In this document: positions 46,389-57,633 of the stretch, piece after piece
Layout: each line of letters starts with the position of its first letter
Position numbering within the stretch: position 1 is the stretch's first letter
Made by a program: the position numbers and the translations under genes
Assembly (NCBI RefSeq): GCF_031755915.1
Contig: NC_083381.1
Coordinates: forward strand, 7,204,501-7,268,500
Direction of reading: 5' to 3'
From: Ziziphus jujuba
Lineage: Eukaryota; Streptophyta; Magnoliopsida; Rosales; Rhamnaceae
Length of the DNA stretch: 64,000 nt
Notes under the pieces: generated by a model
Seen by the model: the letters and a program-made list of their open reading frames with translations, nothing else
Database searches by the model: none
Told to the model about the DNA's origin: nothing

Positions 46389-46880
46389 TCAATCTAATTT
46401 TATTTCAACTACAAAAAACTAGTGAAAATATTAGAGCAACATAACTAAGGTGTTTTGTTTTTTTAGATTTTGGTAATAGGCGACGCACATGCTCCATTAT
46501 ACATTGTCTTTTTTTTTTTTTTTTTTAAAATCAATCTAATTTTATTTTAATTACAAATAAAAAGTGAAAATATTAGAGCAACATAACTGAGCTGGTTTTT
46601 TTTTTTTTTAAAAAAAAAGATTTTGGTAACAGGCGATGCACAATGAAGATTGTGCGTCCCCTGTTCTCCTTTTTTTTTTTTTTTGGTTCTTTTAGTCAAT
46701 CTAATTTTATTTCAACTAGAAATAACTAGTGAAAATATTAAAGTAACATAACTGAGCTGGTTTTCTTCTTTTTTATTTTTTAATTTTGTTAACAGGCGAC
46801 GCACAATGAAGATTTTGCGTCACTTGCTCTCCTTTTTTTTTTTTTTTGGGTTATTTTAGTCAATCTAATTTTATTTCAAC
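46389..46880 (+). repeat. Tandem repeat of about 142-165 bp, three units and a partial
   Basis: The phrase TCAATCTAATTTTATTT recurs at 46389, 46531, 46696 and 46860, each followed by 'gtgaaaatatta(g)agcaacataactgagctggtt', a T-run and a GGCGACGCA..TGCGTC palindrome. The units end with the CACTA subterminal motif, so they are probably part of that element. Confidence 0.8.
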
Positions 46881-48373
46881 TACAAATAACAGTGAAAATA
46901 TCAGAGTAATTTAGGCACACAATGATTATTGGCATGATCTAGCTTGTATTTTGATGAAAATTTGCATGGTTAGGGTACATTATTGGATTAGCTTTAGAAC
47001 TTAGGAAATTTGCATTGGTTAGGGTACACAATTTCAACACGAGGCAATTTCCTAGTTTTATGTTGAGCTTAGGAAATTATTTAAGCCTTCTTTGTTGAGT
47101 TTGAGCCTTTAGGATGAATACAGAGATGCAAGTAAAGCCTTTTTTGTTGATAAATCTCATTTACCTATCCTTGTGAACCTAATTAATACTCTTATCCCAC
47201 CTTTCTCATACTTAAGGAATCTTAGTATTGAAATGAGTATGGTTAAGGTGAGGTAAGTGAGTAATCTAAGTTTGGGGGAGGAGAAATGGAGATTGGACAT
47301 TAGTGCATTCTCCATGAGGAGCTTGAGTGTAGCTAAACAAGTAAGAGTTCAATTTTAGGGAATAAAGTGGGCAGTGATGATAGGTATTGTATTTAAGATC
47401 AAATTTTGAATAAATAAAAAATAAGTCCTAGATTTCGAGTTTGTAAACTCAAGAAAAGCAATGAAATTGTAATGTAGCTATTTCCCTCAATTTAAAAAAA
47501 AAAAGTTAAAAAAGAAGGAAGAGCGTTCAAAAGAAAATTATAACCAAAAAAAAAATGGAACAAAAAGACGGAAAAAAAAAAAAAGAGAAAGCAATGAAAG
47601 TGAGAGATTAGCTTTCTTTAAGTTTTTAGAAATAGCTTCCTTGATTTGCAAGATTTGTAATTTCAATACATTTTGAAATTGTATATTAAGAAAACTAACT
47701 CAAATAGTTAGAGAAAGCTTCATTAATGAGAAATACAGGTTTTATTTTTCAATAAGGGAGTGTAAGTTGACCATGATTAGTGAAAAGTATGTGAGTGAGA
47801 GGTGAAGTAAGAAAACGGGAAATTAAGATTAAAAAAAGAGTAAAGCTTTAATTCATGATTTTTGGTACTAAGAATCCTTCTTGAATATTTTTGTCCTCAC
47901 TTTTTTTTCTTTTTTCTTTTTTTTTTCCCTATAAACCCCCACCTTATAGCCTCTTCATCACAAGCCTTTAAAGTCCTTTTGATCCTAAGTATGATAATGA
48001 TGCTACATTTGTGGAAAGTTTGAGATTTTGTCTTGCATATGAAGCTATGCAAAATTTTTAAGGCCCTAGTTGTGTAAATTGATTCAATTTCTTGTTATTA
48101 AATGCCTATATCTATTAACACACACACACACACATAAACCTTAGAACAATGATATATAGTAAAAATAGGGTAGTTGGATGACATTTTACTTTGAAGTTCT
48201 CATATAGGGTTGCTTTTACTTATTCTTGAAGCCATTAAACTAACTTGGATTTTGATATTTAGAAATTAATATTTAGTTTTGCCTTTTATATATTTAGTTT
48301 TAGGAGTGCCTTTTCATATGAATAGTCTGTTGTTTTTGCTTGAGGACAAGCAAGTGATCAAGTTTGGGGGAGT
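46881..48373 (+). other. Non-coding 3' internal part of a large LTR element (LARD-like)
   Basis: Contains AAGTTTGGGGGAG twice (47270 and 48361), the purine tract typical of plant LTR elements. The second lies just before the LTR at 48374. (CA)n at 48118-48133. No gag or pol remains; ORFs are short. Confidence 0.5.
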
Positions 48374-49899
48374 TTAATAAGTGAGATTTTTACTCATTTA
48401 TTTGACCCATAATAATTGATTAATGACGTAAAAACATGGGAATGCTATACGCCAAAATAGAGTGCACCCCTTGCTCTATGCCATGCTCCACACTAAAATG
48501 GAGAAAACCCAAGTCTACCCAAAGGTTCACTCCATTTTCCCATGCCACGCATTGCCACACGCCTAAAATGGAGTAAATTCCACTCCACACCACATTCCAT
48601 GCCTTGCTTTGCACCAAAATGGAGTGAACCCCAATCCACGCCACATTTCACACTATGCTCCATGCTAAAAGGCTTTAATTCATGACAAGGTAGCATATTC
48701 AGCCAAGCTTCATCCCAAGATGGGCGTATACCAAGCCCTTTCATGTCTCATCTTCATTTAGAAAGAGCATTTTCTCAATGAAGATGGCGCCAAGCTACAC
48801 CAAGTTGGCTTGTACCCTTTAAGCTCCATGCCATATAGATTTTTTTTACGCTTCATTATTTTTCGTGAGCATAAAAGGTGATGACGTGTCAAACGGGAAA
48901 GGGCTTTTGATCAAAATGGAGGATGAATCTTTTATTTTAGCTAAGGTTTAAGAAAGGAAGGAGGAAAACTTTGAAGAGGGGAGGTAAGAAAGGAGGCACA
49001 AACACCAATGAAGGTTTTAGAGAGAGAAAAAGAAGAACTAGAGAGAGAAAGCTTGGATTGAAGAAGATTGAAGCATTTCAAGACATTGAAGCATCAAGAT
49101 TCTTCAACTATTTTTTTTTTCTCTTCCATCTTCCATTTTCTAATTTGTATTGGGTTTGTTTAATTATTTATTACAGATTATGTTTTTCTCAATGGATTTT
49201 TCTTTGACTTTTGTTATGGTTATTACTGCGAACATGTGTGACTAAATTTATATATAGGATTTTGATGGAATCTCTATTTGGATAATATTTACTTAATGGG
49301 TTGATTTTTATTTTGCTTTTATCCAATTTCATTGTGTATCTTACATTTATTGTTTAATATAATCTTGCATTTGGGGACTTTGGTTTGGTGTTGGGTACAC
49401 TCATTATTTTATACTTTGAAAGGTTTAGGGAATGAGGAGTTAGGAATTTTAGGAAGGAATTTCTAATTTTCATTGAGGACTTATAGATTCTAATTTCACT
49501 TTTAAAAAATGGAATAGATTAATTTGGAATTTCTCTAGGCTAGAAATCAGATAAAATTTTATATTTTGTCAACTTAATTGATCAAATATGGGAATGTTTG
49601 AGGGTACTTCAAAATCCTAAGCTTCTAAGTTCATTGTAATTCCGTTTTAAGTTTTTGAATTATGTGTTTATGACTTTAATTTCTTTTCTCTTGTCATTTA
49701 CTTTGGTTTAGTTTACAATTCTATTATTTACTTTTTTATCTTTTTTTAAATTTCGAATGCTTCATTTTAATTGTGTATCTATATGAAAACAATTAGTCAA
49801 GATTTTGGTTAAATATTAAAACAAATCTTCGTAGGAAAGATACTTTCTCATCACTCTATTACTTGATATGACCCATATACTTGCAGATATCGTGCATCA
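48374..49899 (+). repeat. LTR of a LARD-like element
   Basis: Begins TTAATAAGTGAGATTTTTACTC after the purine tract and ends GATATCGTGCATCA. About 1526 bp with no coding capacity. The end GTGCATCA and the start AATAAGTGAG follow common plant LTR patterns. The partner LTR is not in the window, so the pair and the target duplication are unconfirmed. Confidence 0.55.
48430..48670. repeat. Degenerate tandem repeat inside the LTR
   Basis: The motif 'AAATGGAGT..A.CC.....CC.CGCC.....CC.TGC' recurs about four to five times with a period near 50-60 bp, producing repetitive ORF translations (W/H/G/V-rich) that are not a gene. Confidence 0.6.
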
Positions 49900-50199
49900 A
49901 CAGCCTAACTAGTTTCAAAAACATCCACTCCTCATAATTACTTTTAAAATTATAATTTAATTATTTTAAACAAATAAATAAGTAAACAAATAAACAAATA
50001 AATAAATTAATTAACTACATAATTAAATAAAAAAAATTATTCTTAATTCAATCTCCTATGAAAATTTATAAAATACTCAATTAGCAACGGTTGGTTAACT
50101 GACTCCTTCAAATCCAACTTTTAGTAATAATAACAAATCAAATGAATAAATATACTTATGCATATACAAATTTGATTATATTCAATTACTCACACATAT

Positions 50200-51217
50200 A
50201 TGTATTCATATATATATATATACACATACATATACAAGCCTTTAACAAATGTATTTTTTATATGTCTATATTCATATATATATATATATATATATCAGTG
50301 TATGTATATACACGAATATATATATATATATATATACATGTATATATGCACATAAGTATATATAGTCATATAGACATAAACACAATATTTTATCAAATAT
50401 ATACATAGTCATATACATATATATACAGCACTATATATATATATTCATATATGCTCATATATATACATGTATAATCATATATATTCACATATATATATAT
50501 ATATATTCACATATATATATATATATATATATTCACATATATATATATATATATTTACAATCTTTTAACAAGCATATATATATATATATATTCATGTACT
50601 TACAATATGTATATACATCTACACACATGCCAAAGGAGTACCACACATATACTTGCATATATATACAAAAATAAAAATTTGCAAACATACATACACACAT
50701 CTATACATAAACATGTATGTATATATATATATATATATGTATACAATTTAACATTATTATCACATTAAATACAAAATTTACTCAAAAATGGCAATTTTCC
50801 AAATATACCACCATAATCCTAAACAAGGTACCATTTAAAAGCTAAAAAGACGAGAAACATGGTACTAACCTTCATTGGGCTCAACATCAGCGATGGTGGC
50901 CGGATTTCCCATCACAAACTATTGCCAAACCCCTCCTCTTCTTACACCATAAATGAGTTCAAATTGAGGTGAACAAAGGCCACCATAAACTTCGAAAGGC
51001 TCGAATTAGGAGGAGGGGACCAAAGAATTGGCCGGTAATGGTCGAAAAAATAGATGAACAAGGGGGACTAGACTGCCCATGTCGTAGCACCAATCCCTGC
51101 ATATCCACTCGCCAAACAGCTGCAAACTTAGCCGCCAGCATCCCTCGACCATGGGCACTCATGCTGACTGGTGCATGTCACTGTCCAACGGCCTATCAAC
51201 GATAGGGAGAGAGAAAG
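50200..51217 (-). repeat. Partial LTR of the tandem array (copy 0)
   Basis: Collinear with copy 1 from the TA-rich block (50600 against 51600) to 'cttcattgggctcaac' (50871 against 51931) and on to about 51205, then cut and joined to the start of copy 1 at 51218. The 50200-50590 part is a long (TA/CA)n microsatellite. The left limit is uncertain. Confidence 0.65.
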
Positions 51218-52289
51218 TGTCAATACCCATGTATGATCCATTCCCAGAACCCTAGATAAGCCCTAATCATAGGGGAAACTCTACCGGACCGTCCTACAAA
51301 AAATCCTTTAGCATCTCCCCTAAGGGTTGGACATGGCATAAAATTCCGTACATAAAAAACACACTTTTAAAAGCATCACCTTATTCCTCCCACCTTACCA
51401 CAAATAATCCCACAAATAGAATCAATTCGATCAAAAAAATATAAATATATATATATATATATTAGAAATAATTCAACAAACAAGGAATTCCTATATATAT
51501 ATATATATATTTGCACACGTACATAGGTACTCATGTGTGTGTACATATATATATATATATATATCTATATCTATAAATACAATTCTTTTGACATATATAT
51601 ACATTCACATACTCAATATGTATATAGGCTCATATAAATGTCTACACACATGTCAAGGGAATACCCACACATACTTATGCATATATATACAGGAATCTAC
51701 ACACATGTCAAGGGAATACCCACACATACTTATGCATATATATACAGGAATATGCATTACAAATACACGTGCATTTTTATACAAAATTATGTACATACAT
51801 ATACAATTTAACACTATTACCACATTAAATTACACAAATACTTAAAAATAGCAAATTTTCATATATGCATCCATAATTCACAAACAAAGTATCAATGGAA
51901 AGCTAAAGTGATGAGGAATATGTTACCAATCTTCATTGGGCTCAACCCGACGGGCAGTGGTCAGAAAATTTTGGCCAAACTTCCCCACCACATATCTCAT
52001 AAATAGCTTTGAATTTGGACGAATGGAGATTAGATTTTAAATGAAAGGGTTGAAAACTAAAGGGAGGGACCAATTTCACAGCCGAGAATCGTAAAAAAAC
52101 TAGCCAACCAGAAGAGCATTGGCTGCCACGTCGAGCCGGCTATCTTGGAGCGTCCGTCAACCAAACTGCCAAAAATTTAACGATCAAGGTTGCCCAACCA
52201 TGGGCCACCATATTGGCTGATGTGTGTGGTCGTCTGACAACCGGAGTGGAATCACTCAGCCTCCACCCGAAGAGAGAGAGAGGGAAGAC

Positions 52290-52362
<73 letters not shown>

Positions 52363-54054
52363 AGAGAGAGAAGTAATTTTTTCCCTTCCAAAAACACATG
52401 AAAGCCAGAGAGAGGGGGAAAGGGGAAAAAAAGAAAATGAAAAAGGAAAAAGAAAAAGAAAAAGATAGAGAAAGAGAGAAATAAAATATATGTATATATT
52501 ATTAATTTATTAATACGAACCTAGGACGACCTGCTCCTAACCCATATTATATTAGCTCGGATCTAATTATGTTCAAGTTCTAATTGTCACCTTGACCTCT
52601 AACCAATCTGTGATTAGAAACCTTAGTATATAATGAAGACGCCACAATAGGAGATGGAACAAAGAGAATTCAATCTCACAAATAATTTTCTATTTAAAAT
52701 TCCAGCTTTTTTCTTATTGAAAAAATAAGCCTTTAAATAGGCTACAAAGTCATGAAATAAACCCTAAAAAAACAAAGGGAAAACCGACCATACAAAGTGG
52801 TTTCCTATGGTGGCCGAACTTCGCACTCCTTTCCTAATCTAATTTGGATTAATTAATTCCTTTATTTTGAATTAGGAATTAATTAATTTACAATGAAAAT
52901 AATAAAATAATAACTTACCTAAATTTATTCCTCCAGAAAATAAATAAATAAAAACTAAAAAGTAATGGGAATTTCCTAAAACAAAAAGTAGAATCAAATT
53001 AGGAAACTAAAATACTAACTTTTTGACTAAGTTGACTTTGACCAATCTTTAACCTTTTTGAGCTCCAAATCAGCTTCTATATGCTTTTTAAGGATTCCAA
53101 ATAAGCTTATTATGGAGTCCTACACATTGCCCTTGCTTGGAGAAAAGAGAAAAAGCCAACTCAGCAAAATACAGTAAAGACAGCACAAAATACAGTAAAA
53201 ACAGGCCAAATTTGAAGCTGTCCGTACAACCCCTTTTATAATGCCTTTGAAGCTGGATTGAATTTATTCCATATCCTTTTAGACATATGTATTGAATCCA
53301 TAAATAGTTGGAACCATTTCATGCTGCTCGGTGTCCATATTTGCACCAAAATCGCTATCCGGGTTCATATCGGCTTCCACCACTTGGATGCTTAGAATAG
53401 GCTTTGTACCTTTTAGTATGGACAAGCTCTGTTGAGAATTGATTACCCCCTATATAAATGCTCCCAGGTTATCCTTAAATCTCTTAATTTGAGCTCTTAT
53501 GATTGGTCCGGTCTTTATTCGTGTCGGGTTAGTACCTTAGCGGGTTATCGGTTGAGCGGGCTCAGGCGGAATCACATCATTTATAGTAACACATGGCACT
53601 ACCATTTGGTGACATGTGGCACCTACTAATTTATGGCATGTGGCATCCATCAGGTACGCTTTTAAATATTTCATTACCATGTAAAATCAATCCGAGAAAA
53701 ATTAAGCACGATTTTACAGACCTGTAACTTTTCATCCCTAGGTCCAAATTAAGCGTGCCGCCAGTTTATGAACTTATATCATCAAGCATTATCACATTGT
53801 ATAGGAGTCAACATCAAAATGCATATAAATAAAAAGTCAAATCTGAGCTCACCGATCAGTTCGGATCGCATCTTGTTTTAACCATAACTTTCTATTCTTA
53901 GCTCTGATTTTGGCTTAATACTTGTCTAAAACTCGTGTTGATGAATACTTTGCCATGGTGCCTCAGTCAACACAAAATTTATCTCACAATAAAAGTTTAA
54001 CTGTGGGATCCATTTGGCTAACTGTGGGGCATTTTCTCAGGCCGAGATGTTACA
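51218..54054 (-). repeat. Non-autonomous LTR copy 1 (with solo LTR inserted)
   Basis: On the plus strand, TGTCAATACCC...GATGTTACA, about 1.76 kb after removing the 1069-bp insertion and its 5-bp duplication. It contains a 55-bp tandem duplication (51641-51695 and 51696-51750) and a (GA)n tract (52291-52352). Copy 2 is collinear and lacks the insertion. No coding capacity. The orientation rests on the PPT and PBS on the minus strand next to copies 1 and 2. Confidence 0.75.
52511..53579 (-). mobile_element. Solo LTR of the gypsy B/C family, 5-bp TSD
   Basis: 1069 bp, inverted relative to the B and C LTRs. Element strand TGATGTGATTCC...GTTCGTATTA, flanked by TTTAT at 52506-52510 and 53580-53584. 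No internal region remains, so the element probably recombined between its LTRs. The empty site can be seen in copy 2 of the host repeat, near 55440. The early part encodes the PITR-type peptide (about 53470-53515). Confidence 0.85.
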
Positions 54055-54269
54055 ATCTACCACTTTATAAAAATTTCATCCTCGAAATTTAATGGACGTA
54101 GCTAGAAGCAGAGTCAAAAAGGACTTACACCCACTACTCATACCATTTGGTCATGTAAACCCCTGACCAACCATATCTATAAGGTGATGGGGAAAGATCC
54201 GGGGTACAACACCATGTCATATGCCAAAAACTCCCAAGGGTAACAAAACCTAGAGCACTGGTACCACTT
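54055..54269 (-). other. 215-bp internal region between array LTRs (PPT and PBS)
   Basis: The minus strand has a primer site TGGTACCAGTGCTCTAGG (54249-54266) three bases from LTR copy 2. At the other end is a purine-rich AAAGTGGTAGAT (54055-54066) against LTR copy 1. There is no room for gag or pol; a short piece preceding the PPT may be a relic of the end of pol. The TGGTACCAG site is only similar to the initiator-Met primer site, so the tRNA is unsure. Confidence 0.65.
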
Positions 54270-55973
54270 TGTCAGGACCCAACCAATATCCCTTCCTAAA
54301 ACCCTAAATAAGCCATGATTTTAAAAGAAACCCTACCGGACTATCCTGCGAAAAATCCAGCAGCACCTCCCCTTAGGGTTGGACATATCATAAAACTCCC
54401 TGCATAGAAAACACACTTGTAAAGCATCACCTTATTCTTCCCACCTTCCTACAAATAATTCAACAAATGACAACACTTGGATAATAAATTATAAATATAT
54501 ATATATATATTATAAATATTTCAATAAATGAGGAATACCTTTATATATATTCACATACATACATAGGTAGTCACGTGTGTGTATATATATAAATACAATT
54601 CTTTTGACATATTTATATACATTCACATACTCAATCTTTATATAGACTCATATACCCATCTACATACATGTCAAGGGTATACCCACACATGCTTACGCAT
54701 ATATATATACAGGAATATACATTACAAATATACATGTGCATTTTTATACAAATTATGCATCCGTAAAATTACACAAATTATACCAGTACCACATTAAATT
54801 ACACAAATGCTAAAAACTGGCTACTTTTCATATATGCATCCGTAAGTCACAAAAAAAGTATTAATGGAAAGCTAAAGTGATTAGGAACACGTTACCGACC
54901 TCCATTGGGCTCAACACAACCAGCGGTGGCTAGAAAAAGGCCGGAAAGTTTTGTCCAAAATTTCCGTCCATATATCTCATAAACGGATTAGAATTTGGAT
55001 GAATGGAGATCATTTTTCAGATCATAGTATTGAAAACTAGGGGAGGGACCAATTTCATGGCCGACAACCATTGGAAAATAGGCAACCGTAGGAACACGGA
55101 CCACCAGCGGTGAGCTACCGTTTCCTAGCACGTCTACCAACCAAACGACTGGAAATTTGATAGCCAGGGTTGCCCAGCCATGGGCCACATGCCGACCGAT
55201 TCATGTGGCCATCCGACAGCTAGGGCGTGGCCACTTGGCCTCCACCCTAATAAAGAGAAAAGGAAAAAAGAAAGAGAGAGAGAGAGAGAGAGAAAGAGGG
55301 AAGAGAGAGAAGTGATTTTTTCACTTCCAATAACAAGTGAGAGCCAGAGAGAGGAGGAAAGGAAAAAAAAAGAAAAGGAAAAAAGAAAAAGAAAAAGAGG
55401 GGGGGGGGGAGAGAGAAATATATACATATTTTTATTATTAATTGTGGCATCTGGCACTACTGGTTGGTGACACATGGAACCCATTAATTGGTGATAAGTG
55501 GCATCCATCAGGCACTCTTTTGAATATGTCACTACCTAGTAAAATCAGTCCTAAAAAAATTAAGCATGACTTTTACAAACCCATAACTTTTCATTCGTAG
55601 TTCCAAATTAAGCGTGTTGCCAGTCTTCAGACTCATATCGTCGAGCACTATCACATAGTATAGGAGTCAATGTCAAAATTCATATAAATAAAAAGTCAAC
55701 TCGAAGCTCGCCGATCAGTCTAGATCGCATTTTATTTTTTTCCATAACTATCTACTCTTAGCTCAAATTTTGGTGTACTACCAATCTACAAACTCGTGTC
55801 AATGAGTAACTTGTCGTGGTGCCTCGATCAATACAAAATTCCTCCTACAGTGAAAGGTCAACCATAGGACCCACTTGGTCAACCTCAGTCAACCCTGGTC
55901 AACCTCAGTCAACCCTAGTCAAACTTGGTAAAAAATACGTATTCGGGACATTTTCCCGGGTTGGGGAGTTACA
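54270..55973 (-). repeat. Non-autonomous LTR copy 2
   Basis: 1704 bp, TGTCAGGACCC...GGGGAGTTACA on the plus strand, uninterrupted. It has a (GA)n and G-run tract at 55260-55425 and the 'ATTATTAATTGTGGCATC' segment that corresponds to the empty target of the solo LTR in copy 1. Confidence 0.75.
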
Positions 55974-56110
55974 ATCCACCCCACTTATTAAAAAGTCATC
56001 CTTTAAATTTAATAGACCCAATTAGGAGCAACGTCAACAAGGACTTACACCCGTCGGGCTATTTGGTCATGTAAACCACTGACCGACTATAACTATATGG
56101 TGATGGGCAA
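55974..56110 (-). other. Second short internal region, truncated
   Basis: Purine tract on the minus strand AAGTGGGGTGGAT directly by LTR copy 2. The sequence follows the first internal region, but it stops before the primer site and jumps into LTR copy 3 at about 56111, so about 100 bp of internal region and the LTR start are deleted. Confidence 0.65.
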
Positions 56111-56520
56111 AATTCCTGCACAGAAAACACATTTTTAAAAGCACCACCTTAGTCCTCCCACCTTATTACAAATAATCCAATAAATTTTAGCACTTTGATA
56201 ACAAAATAAATATATATATATATATTAGAAATAATTCAATAAACAAAGAATACCTTTATATATATTCACGTGCATACATAGGTACTCACGTGTGTGTATA
56301 TATATAAATACAATTCTTTCGACATATATATATATATATATATACATTCACATTCTCAATATATATATAGACTCATACAAACATCTACACTCATGCCAAG
56401 GGAATACCCACACATACTTATACATATATATATATATATACAGGAATATACATTACGAATATACATGTCCATTTTTATACAAATTGTGTACATAAATACA
56501 CAATTTAACGCAATCCTCCT
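56111..56520 (-). repeat. Partial LTR copy 3
   Basis: Collinear with 51342-51840 and 54400-54790 ('cacagaaaacacatttttaaaagca', (TA)n, 'acatactt..gcatatatatacaggaatat'). It ends near 56520, where the sequence becomes the Tat-like LTR region. Confidence 0.7.
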
Positions 56521-56817
56521 GAGATTATGCTATCCAATATATTCAAAGTATATTTAAATTCAAACTACTATAAAAGATACACATGAATCCCTTTTCAAGG
56601 TAGGAGAAATCAACCAACACTAAAAACTTCAACTTCTATAATTCATCATTTAACTTAAGCTTCGGAGTGCGTTTGGCTTATACCACATCGATGCCTAGGT
56701 GACCTGTCGTTCATTCTCTTGTCTCGCAAGTGTACATGTTTTGCTCCAATTGTCGTATCCTTAGCCCCTGTGTCAGTATATTGCTGAGTTAGAGGCCAGC
56801 TGAATTTTAACATCAAC
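56521..56817 (+). repeat. Possible 3' end of a Tat-type gypsy LTR
   Basis: Includes 'acttaagcttcggagtgcgtttggc' and 'ataccacatcgatgcctagg', resembling the R/U5 region of plant Tat/Ogre-type LTRs. The start is lost. It leads to a degenerate primer site and a gag relic. Confidence 0.45.
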
Positions 56818-56835
56818 AGTTTGGTGCGCAAAATA
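56818..56835 (+). promoter_or_regulatory. Degenerate primer binding site of a Tat-like element
   Basis: CAGTTTGGTGCGC resembles the TTTGGCGCC-type primer sites of Tat/Ogre elements, but it is altered. It is placed correctly, about 50 bp before the gag ATG. Confidence 0.4.
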
Positions 56836-56873
56836 GGGGACGTAAAACAAATCAGATATTGTTGATACTAAAA

Positions 56874-57417
56874 ATGGCCTCCCAAGATAATCTTCTAACA
56901 CAAGATGAGCAAATCTTTGCTTTGCAAAACGAAGTGGAATCATTACAAACAAAAATCCAGGAGATGGCAACAATGCACAAACATGCCCAAAAGGCAAACC
57001 AAGAACTGATGCAGAAGCTACAACAAATTCTCCCCCTTCCAGGAGTAAGGAGAGAAGAAATGGTAGAAGAACAATAGAGGGATGTAAGCCGAGACAAGTC
57101 ACCTCAGGACAAGCTATCAAAATCCCAACTGCTCCACAATGTAGCTTTGAAGAGTCGTAATGACAAGGAACGTAAAAGGAGACATGGCCAAGATGAGGGG
57201 ACTTTAAAATTGAAGAAACGATCTCAGGAATATGTTAAAGAAGATTTGAGAGAAATGGTACAAGAAGAAGTCAAGAGCTAGAAAGGGGTAGCCCAATTTG
57301 ACCAATGATGGGTTTTAAATTTGGTACATACACCATTTATCAAATGGATTGCTGAGATGAATTTGTCGTCTCACTTTACCCCTCCGAAATTTAATCTATA
57401 CGATGGTACATCTAACC
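56874..57417 (+). pseudogene. Gag of a Tat-like gypsy element, truncated
   Basis: Starts MASQDNLLTQDEQIF and continues with a coiled-coil-like Gln/Glu-rich stretch (QNEVESLQTKIQEM, NQELMQKLQQIL). After a TAG (57074-57076) the frame continues to the typical block PFIKWIAEMNL, PPKFNLYDGTSNPM just before the element C LTR. Two further stops are visible around KS and DQ (57280-57310). Element C inserted in this gag. Confidence 0.75.
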
Positions 57418-57492
57418 CAATGTGATGCAAACCCGCCAGAGCTCACACCACCGACAACTCACAGAGGTGTTGATCCGATACGGATGAAGACT

Positions 57493-57633
57493 GGACCGAT
57501 CACTAGGGCTCAAGCTAAAAGGTTTAAGGACAACCTTGCTGCCTTTATCCAAAAAGTAATTCATTCTCAAAAGGGCTTGTCGATACCTGAAGATAAAAAG
57601 ACCTGTTTTAAGTATCTAAGTGGTGGAGGCTGA
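57493..57633 (+). other. LTR-encoded Pol C-terminal tail peptide (element C)
   Basis: Frame 57403-57633 is open across the LTR start and encodes GPITRAQAKRFKDNL, then an AAFIQKVI amphipathic-looking stretch and a stop. The equivalent segment is conserved as peptide in B (34111-34200) and A, and partly in the solo LTR, while the surrounding LTR DNA of A is unrelated. Confidence 0.65.

Larger units (their letters stand above)
43430..46880 (-). mobile_element. CACTA (En/Spm) transposon, one terminus identified
   Basis: It begins CACTACTAGAA at 43430, the CACTA-family terminal motif, after TTT. Dense subterminal motifs follow (43450-44120): TTTTAGCGAC and GCGACGCATTATGAGAGTCGCC variants, repeated at least a dozen times in both orientations. 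GGCGACGCA / TGCGTCGCC pairs recur at 45545-46830. A transposase relic (44712-44935) lies between them. No TTCTAGTAGTG was found on the right, so the far end is lost or altered, and the right boundary given is only where the motifs stop. Confidence 0.75.

Noticed and set aside
48420..48744. Repetitive Trp/His/Gly ORFs in the LARD-like LTR
   Set aside because: They come from degenerate tandem repeats, in different frames with no start context.
50142..50408. ORF of Tyr/Ile repeats, and similar ORFs at 51537, 54579 and 56292
   Set aside because: Translation of (TA)n/(CA)n microsatellites, not a gene.
55180..55470. Arg/Glu/Lys-rich ORF near the GA tract
   Set aside because: Translation of (GA)n low-complexity DNA in an LTR.
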